Positions 6,576 through 9,421 of a stretch of 9,421 bases of DNA are shown piece after piece. A model generated the notes under the pieces. The model was not told the origin of the DNA, searched no databases, and saw only the letters and a list, made by a program, of their open reading frames with translations. The position numbers were made by a program, and so were the translations under genes. The stretch spans positions 1-9,421 of the forward strand of contig JAEEOD010000296.1 in NCBI GenBank assembly GCA_016284115.1, given 5' to 3'. Origin of the DNA: Bacteroidaceae bacterium. GTDB lineage: Bacteria; Bacteroidota; Bacteroidia; Bacteroidales; Bacteroidaceae. How positions within the stretch are numbered: the stretch's first letter is position 1; every line of letters begins with the position of its first letter.

Positions 6576-7363
6576 TTTTCAAGGTTAACGTAATCTTTCA
6601 CTCTGTTGGTCAAGTCAACGAACTCCGCCACGCTCAGCTGTTCAGGCCTGCGGTTAAACAGTTCGTCGCTCAGCAATGGACAATCTGGCCCTATCAGGGG
6701 CTTGATTGAGTTACGCAATGTCTTGCGACGTTGGTTGAAGGTGGTTTTCACCACCCGCTTGAACAACACCTCATCACATCCTAATTCGTGCGTGTCGTTG
6801 CGCGTCATACGGATAACGGCACTCTTCACCTTTGGGGGAGGGTTGAACACATGCTCGTGTACGGTAAACAAATATTCCACCTTGTACCACGCCTGCATCA
6901 ACACGCTCAATATACCGTAGGTCTTGCTGCCAGGACCAGCCGCCATGCGCTCGGCCACCTCTTTCTGTATCATGCCCGTGCAACAAGGAATCAGGTCTTT
7001 GTTGTCGAGCATCTTGAAAAATATCTGAGACGAGATGTTATAGGGATAATTGCCCGTCAGCACAAACGGCTTTCCGTCAAACACCTGGTGCAGGTCCATC
7101 CGCAGGAAATCCCCCTGAATGATGTTCCCCTCCAGCGTGGGGAAGTTCGCATGCAGGTAAGCTATCGACTCTCGGTCCAGCTCCACCACCTTCAGTGGTC
7201 GGTCTTTGCGTTGCAGGAACTGCGTCAGCACACCCATGCCTGGTCCCACCTCCAGAACAGGAATAGAAGCGCAAGCATCCACAGTGTCCGCAATATCCTG
7301 AGCAATGCCCAAGTCAATCAGGAAATGCTGTCCCAAAGATTTTTTAGGTCTAACCTGCCTCAT
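6572..7363 (-). CDS. rsmA: 16S rRNA dimethyladenosine transferase RsmA (KsgA)
   Basis: A 263-residue SAM-dependent methyltransferase that dimethylates two adjacent adenines near the 3' end of 16S rRNA, a late step and checkpoint in 30S assembly. The N-terminal RPKKSLGQHFL is the family signature. SAM motif I is EVGPGMG (38-44), followed by the acidic VVELDRE (59-65) and GDF (84-86). The catalytic motif is NYPY (105-108), in place of the more common NLPY. The C-terminal domain has FNPPPKVKSAVIRM (173-186) and FNQRRKTLRNSI (209-220). I chose the ATG at 7363 because family homology begins there. The frame stays open upstream to an ATG at 7480, but those 39 extra residues are unlike RsmA and run through the intergenic hairpin. 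It overlaps mgtE by four bases downstream and is divergent from the flippase-like gene. Confidence 0.95.
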   Translation of the reverse strand: MRQVRPKKSLGQHFLIDLGIAQDIADTVDACASIPVLEVGPGMGVLTQFLQRKDRPLKVVELDRESIAYLHANFPTLEGNIIQGDFLRMDLHQVFDGKPFVLTGNYPYNISSQIFFKMLDNKDLIPCCTGMIQKEVAERMAAGPGSKTYGILSVLMQAWYKVEYLFTVHEHVFNPPPKVKSAVIRMTRNDTHELGCDEVLFKRVVKTTFNQRRKTLRNSIKPLIGPDCPLLSDELFNRRPEQLSVAEFVDLTNRVKDYVNLEK

Positions 7364-7378
7364 CTCAAAACAATTTCT

Positions 7379-7386
7379 TAAATTTG
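7379..7386 (+). promoter_or_regulatory. Possible -7 box for the flippase-like gene
   Basis: TAAATTTG matches TAnnTTTG exactly but lacks a TTTG or TTG about 19 bases upstream and would leave a leader of about 120 bases through the hairpin. In AT-rich DNA such a match can be chance. Confidence 0.25.
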
Positions 7387-7390
7387 CAAA

Positions 7391-7487
7391 ACCTTGCAAA
7401 CTGCAATGCCTTTTATTACTTCCCCCAACGGGGGGGAGATATTCCATTAGGAATTTTAGTTTGCATATTTTACCTTGCAACCTGCAA
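7391..7487. repeat. Hairpin element between two copies of an imperfect direct repeat
   Basis: A 16-base sequence, ACCTTGCAAACTGCAA at 7391-7406, recurs with one change at 7472-7487. Looser similarity extends about 15 bases upstream of each copy (TTTGCA before both, with a small indel). Between them CTTCCCCC (7419-7426) pairs with GGGGGGAG (7431-7438, one G-T pair) around a 4-base AACG loop. The six TGCA cores lie at 7385, 7395, 7402, 7462, 7476 and 7483, and each is palindromic. The arrangement suits either an inserted small repeat element or paired operator sites for the divergent genes. Confidence 0.55.
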
Positions 7488-7492
7488 ATGTA
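7485..7492 (-). promoter_or_regulatory. Possible -7 box for rsmA-mgtE
   Basis: The minus strand reads TACATTTG, an exact TAnnTTTG match 121 bases upstream of the rsmA ATG. A T-rich run rather than TTTG sits at the -33 distance. If used, the rsmA leader would contain the GC-rich hairpin at 7419-7438. Confidence 0.3.
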
Positions 7493-7512
7493 AACTTTTT
7501 AGATGAAAAAAG

Positions 7513-8490
7513 ATGAATAAAAGGCTGAAAAAATCACTCAAAGCCGGTTTGCCTATCGTTTTGGGCATCTTTGTGCTGTATTTTGTCTATCGTGATTACG
7601 ACTTTTCACGCATAGGCGAAGTGTTGGCACATGAGGTGTCTTGGCACTGGATGGCACTGTCTTTGCTCTTCGGCATATTGAGTCATGTGTTTCGTGGCTT
7701 GCGATGGGAGCAGACCCTTCAGCCTTTGGGTGAGCATCCTAAAAAAGCCAACTGTATAGATGCCATCTTCATCTCCTATGCTGCCAATCTGATTATTCCC
7801 CGCATGGGTGAGCTCACCCGTTGTGGAGTGCTCAACAAGACCGATGGTGTGAATTTCAGCAAGGCGTTGGGCACAGTGGTCACTGAGCGCATCATCGACA
7901 CCGTTTGCATCCTGCTCATCACTGCTGCCACCTTTTTGCTGCAGATGCCTATCTTCATGCGTTTCTTCAGCGAGACAGGCACCAAGGTCCCCTCGTTGTC
8001 ACACCTTGTTGCCACCCCCTGGTTCTATGTCAGTCTGTTCTGTGTGGCAGGAGCCGTCATTCTGCTCTATTATATAATTAAGGAGTTTGGCTTGCCCCGC
8101 AAGGTCAGAGCCCTCGTCTTGGGCATCTGGAAAGGTGTGTTGTCAGTGGGTAAGGTTTCCAATCTCCCTTTGTTTATGCTCTATACCATATTAATATGGT
8201 TGTGCTATCTGTTGCATTTCTACCTCACCTTCTTCTGCTTTGACTTTTCAAGTGATTTGGGCCTCTTGGCAGGTTTGGTGATGTTTGTAGGAGGCACCTT
8301 TGCAGTGATTGTACCCACGCCCAATGGCGCAGGCCCCTGGCATTTTGCCGTCATCACCATGATGATGCTCTACGGCATCAGTGCTTCCGATGCTGCCACT
8401 TTCGCCCTTATCGTTCATGCCATCCAAACCCTTCTGGTTATTGTTCTCGGCATTTGGGGTTGGCTCAGGGTCTCTTTACAGCATAGCTAA
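7513..8490 (+). CDS. Flippase-like integral membrane protein (LPG synthase TM / UPF0104 family)
   Basis: A 325-residue polytopic protein with a basic start (MNKRLKKSLK) and about eight hydrophobic segments (near 11-26, 45-61, 83-95, 121-143, 170-189, 219-243, 249-268, 275-318). Family motifs visible are SYAANLIIPRMGELTRCGVL (88-107), E-R-I-I-D (125-129) and VPTPNGAGPWHFA (267-279). This is the membrane domain shared with MprF and YbhN/AglD-like proteins. It lacks the soluble aminoacyl-transfer domain of MprF, so it cannot be a lysyl-phosphatidylglycerol synthase. Members are often labelled flippase-like and may move lipids or lipid-linked precursors across the inner membrane; the substrate here is unknown. 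The ATG at 7513 starts the conserved frame. It is transcribed away from rsmA and converges on pheS. Confidence 0.88.
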   Translation: MNKRLKKSLKAGLPIVLGIFVLYFVYRDYDFSRIGEVLAHEVSWHWMALSLLFGILSHVFRGLRWEQTLQPLGEHPKKANCIDAIFISYAANLIIPRMGELTRCGVLNKTDGVNFSKALGTVVTERIIDTVCILLITAATFLLQMPIFMRFFSETGTKVPSLSHLVATPWFYVSLFCVAGAVILLYYIIKEFGLPRKVRALVLGIWKGVLSVGKVSNLPLFMLYTILIWLCYLLHFYLTFFCFDFSSDLGLLAGLVMFVGGTFAVIVPTPNGAGPWHFAVITMMMLYGISASDAATFALIVHAIQTLLVIVLGIWGWLRVSLQHS

Positions 8491-8504
8491 TTTAAGGACT
8501 TTGC

Positions 8505-8541
8505 AAAAAAATATCAGGCGCTGCTATTTAGCAACGCCTGA
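8505..8541 (-). terminator. Intrinsic terminator of pheS
   Basis: TCAGGCGCTGCT (8514-8525) pairs with AGCAACGCCTGA (8530-8541), twelve positions with a single C-A mismatch, around an ATTT loop. On the minus strand the stem is followed after two bases by seven T residues (8511-8505). There is no T-tract on the plus side, so it should act on pheS transcripts, ending 60-100 bases after the pheS stop. Confidence 0.8.
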
Positions 8542-8556
8542 ACTATGTTAATCTCC

Positions 8557-8590
8557 AAACCTTTTGCTCTTAATGGGCAATAAGGTTTTT
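8557..8590 (+). terminator. Intrinsic terminator of the flippase-like gene
   Basis: AAACCTTTTGCTC (8557-8569) pairs with GGGCAA (8575-8580) plus AAGGTTT (8582-8588), with one bulged T at 8581 and a 5-base loop. T residues run from 8586 to 8590. It lies 67 bases after the stop of the flippase-like gene and 12 bases short of the pheS stop. The short T-tract makes it weaker than the pheS terminator. Confidence 0.65.
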
Positions 8591-8601
8591 GAGTAAATGT
8601 C

Positions 8602-9421
8602 TTAGTAAGCTGCCTCGAACTCACGGAGGAAGCGCACATCATTCTCACTGAACAGGCGCAGGTCGCTTACCTGGTACTTCAGGTTGGCAATACGCTCAAT
8701 ACCCATACCGAAAGCATAACCAGTATAAACCTTGCTGTCGATGCCACAAGCCTCGAGTACGTTAGGATCTACCATACCGCAACCCAAAATCTCTACCCAG
8801 CCAGTATGCTTGCAGAAGCCGCATCCCTTACCACCGCAGATGTTGCAGCTGATGTCCATCTCAGCACTGGGCTCTGTGAATGGGAAGTAAGAAGGACGCA
8901 GACGAATCTTGGTGTCGTTGCCGAACATCTCACGGGCAAAGGTGAGCAATACCTGCTTCAGGTCGGTGAATGAAACGCCTTTGTCGATATACAAACCTTC
9001 TACCTGGTGGAAGAAACAGTGTGCACGGGCACTGATGGCTTCGTTACGATATACACGTCCTGGACAGATAACTCGGATAGGGGGCTGTGTCTGCTCCATC
9101 ACGCGAGCCTGTACCGAACTGGTGTGAGAACGGAGGATGATATTCTTAATCACATTCTCGTTCTGCTCTACAAAGAAGGTATCCTGCATATCACGAGCGG
9201 GATGGTCGGCAGCAAAATTCAACTTGGTATATACATGCAAGTCGTCTTCTACCTCAGGACCTTCAGCGAGCTTAAAGCCCATGTGTCCGAATATGTCGAT
9301 AATCTCGTTCTTTACAATAGTCAGTGGGTGGCGAGTGCCTAAGGCAGCTGGATAAGCTGTGCGAGTCAGGTCGATATCGTCATCTACATTGTCCATGCTG
9401 TCGAACTGATCCTTCAGCGTA
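8602..9421 (-). CDS. pheS: Phenylalanyl-tRNA synthetase alpha subunit PheS (N-terminus beyond the right edge)
   Basis: The C-terminal 273 codons of PheS, the catalytic subunit that with PheT charges tRNA-Phe. The frame is still open at base 9421 and the residues before the internal Met at 9396-9394 (TLKDQFDS) fit the family linker, so that Met is not the start and the tRNA-binding coiled coil lies outside. Counting from that Met: [17 protein letters not shown] (9-25), [10 protein letters not shown] (91-100), the motif-2 region [23 protein letters not shown] (113-135), [12 protein letters not shown] (171-182) and motif 3 [16 protein letters not shown] (226-241). The alanine of the YAFG Phe-binding pocket is kept. 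Cysteines at 184, 187, 192 and 195 form a C-x2-C-x4-C-x2-C group, seen in many bacterial PheS proteins. It ends in AAY before a good terminator. No pheT follows downstream. Confidence 0.96.
   Translation of the reverse strand, partial: TLKDQFDSMDNVDDDIDLTRTAYPAALGTRHPLTIVKNEIIDIFGHMGFKLAEGPEVEDDLHVYTKLNFAADHPARDMQDTFFVEQNENVIKNIILRSHTSSVQARVMEQTQPPIRVICPGRVYRNEAISARAHCFFHQVEGLYIDKGVSFTDLKQVLLTFAREMFGNDTKIRLRPSYFPFTEPSAEMDISCNICGGKGCGFCKHTGWVEILGCGMVDPNVLEACGIDSKVYTGYAFGMGIERIANLKYQVSDLRLFSENDVRFLREFEAAY

Noticed and set aside
6788..7381. Plus-strand open frame of 197 codons antisense to rsmA
   Set aside because: It mirrors the rsmA coding sequence, is rich in His/Gln/Arg as complement-strand frames often are, and has no domain signature.
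7419..7438. GC-rich hairpin as an intrinsic terminator
   Set aside because: Neither side is followed by a run of T residues, and it lies between divergent genes where no transcript needs to end.
7503..7520. Five-codon frame (ATG to TAA) overlapping the start of the flippase-like gene, as a leader peptide
   Set aside because: It is only MKKDE, has no supporting signal, and such short frames are common by chance in A-rich leaders.
9394..9396. Internal Met as the start of PheS
   Set aside because: The frame continues upstream with family-like residues and the protein would lack its usual N-terminal region; the gene is cut by the window edge.
1..9421. Search for CRISPR arrays, insertion sequences, phage, toxin-antitoxin or defence genes
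   Set aside because: No regularly spaced repeats, transposase, integrase or defence motifs were seen on either strand; all long frames are explained by core genes.

Overview
The window is ordinary chromosomal DNA of a member of the Bacteroidota, most likely order Bacteroidales (Bacteroides, Phocaeicola or Prevotella type). The protein sequences (FtsH, RsfS, RsmA, MgtE, PheS) have the family features of that group. The two best promoters are of its TTTG / TAnnTTTG type, and start codons are not preceded by clear Shine-Dalgarno sequences. I cannot name the species. No stretch longer than 300 bases lacks a gene; intergenic regions are all under about 180 bases.

Left block, minus strand (1-2722): rsfS, then ftsH after a 20-base gap, then the 5' end of cdsA, which runs off the left edge. 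These look like one operon driven by a promoter just upstream of rsfS. It combines ribosome silencing, membrane protein quality control and phospholipid precursor synthesis. Back to back with it, a plus-strand tRNA-Gln(CTG) has its own strong promoter and a terminator (2839-3002).

Middle block, minus strand (3036-7363): a 658-residue protein of five DUF349 repeats behind an acidic, Ala/Glu/Thr/Val-rich N-terminal tail, with its own intrinsic terminator that faces the tRNA terminator. Upstream of it come rsmA (ksgA) and mgtE, joined by an ATGA overlap, so a 16S rRNA dimethyltransferase and a magnesium channel are probably translationally coupled.

Right block (7364-9421): a 149-base divergent region holds a GC-rich hairpin between two copies of an imperfect repeat with six TGCA cores. 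It separates rsmA from a plus-strand polytopic membrane protein of the LPG-synthase-TM / UPF0104 flippase-like family. That gene converges on pheS (minus strand, N-terminus beyond the right edge). The 110-base convergent gap carries two intrinsic terminators arranged so that the two mRNAs should overlap at their 3' ends.

I found no mobile element, CRISPR array, toxin-antitoxin, defence or phage gene. The most open-ended items are the DUF349 repeat protein, the hairpin/repeat element at 7379-7487, the rsmA-mgtE coupling and the nested convergent terminators. None of these amounts to a clearly new system on sequence alone.
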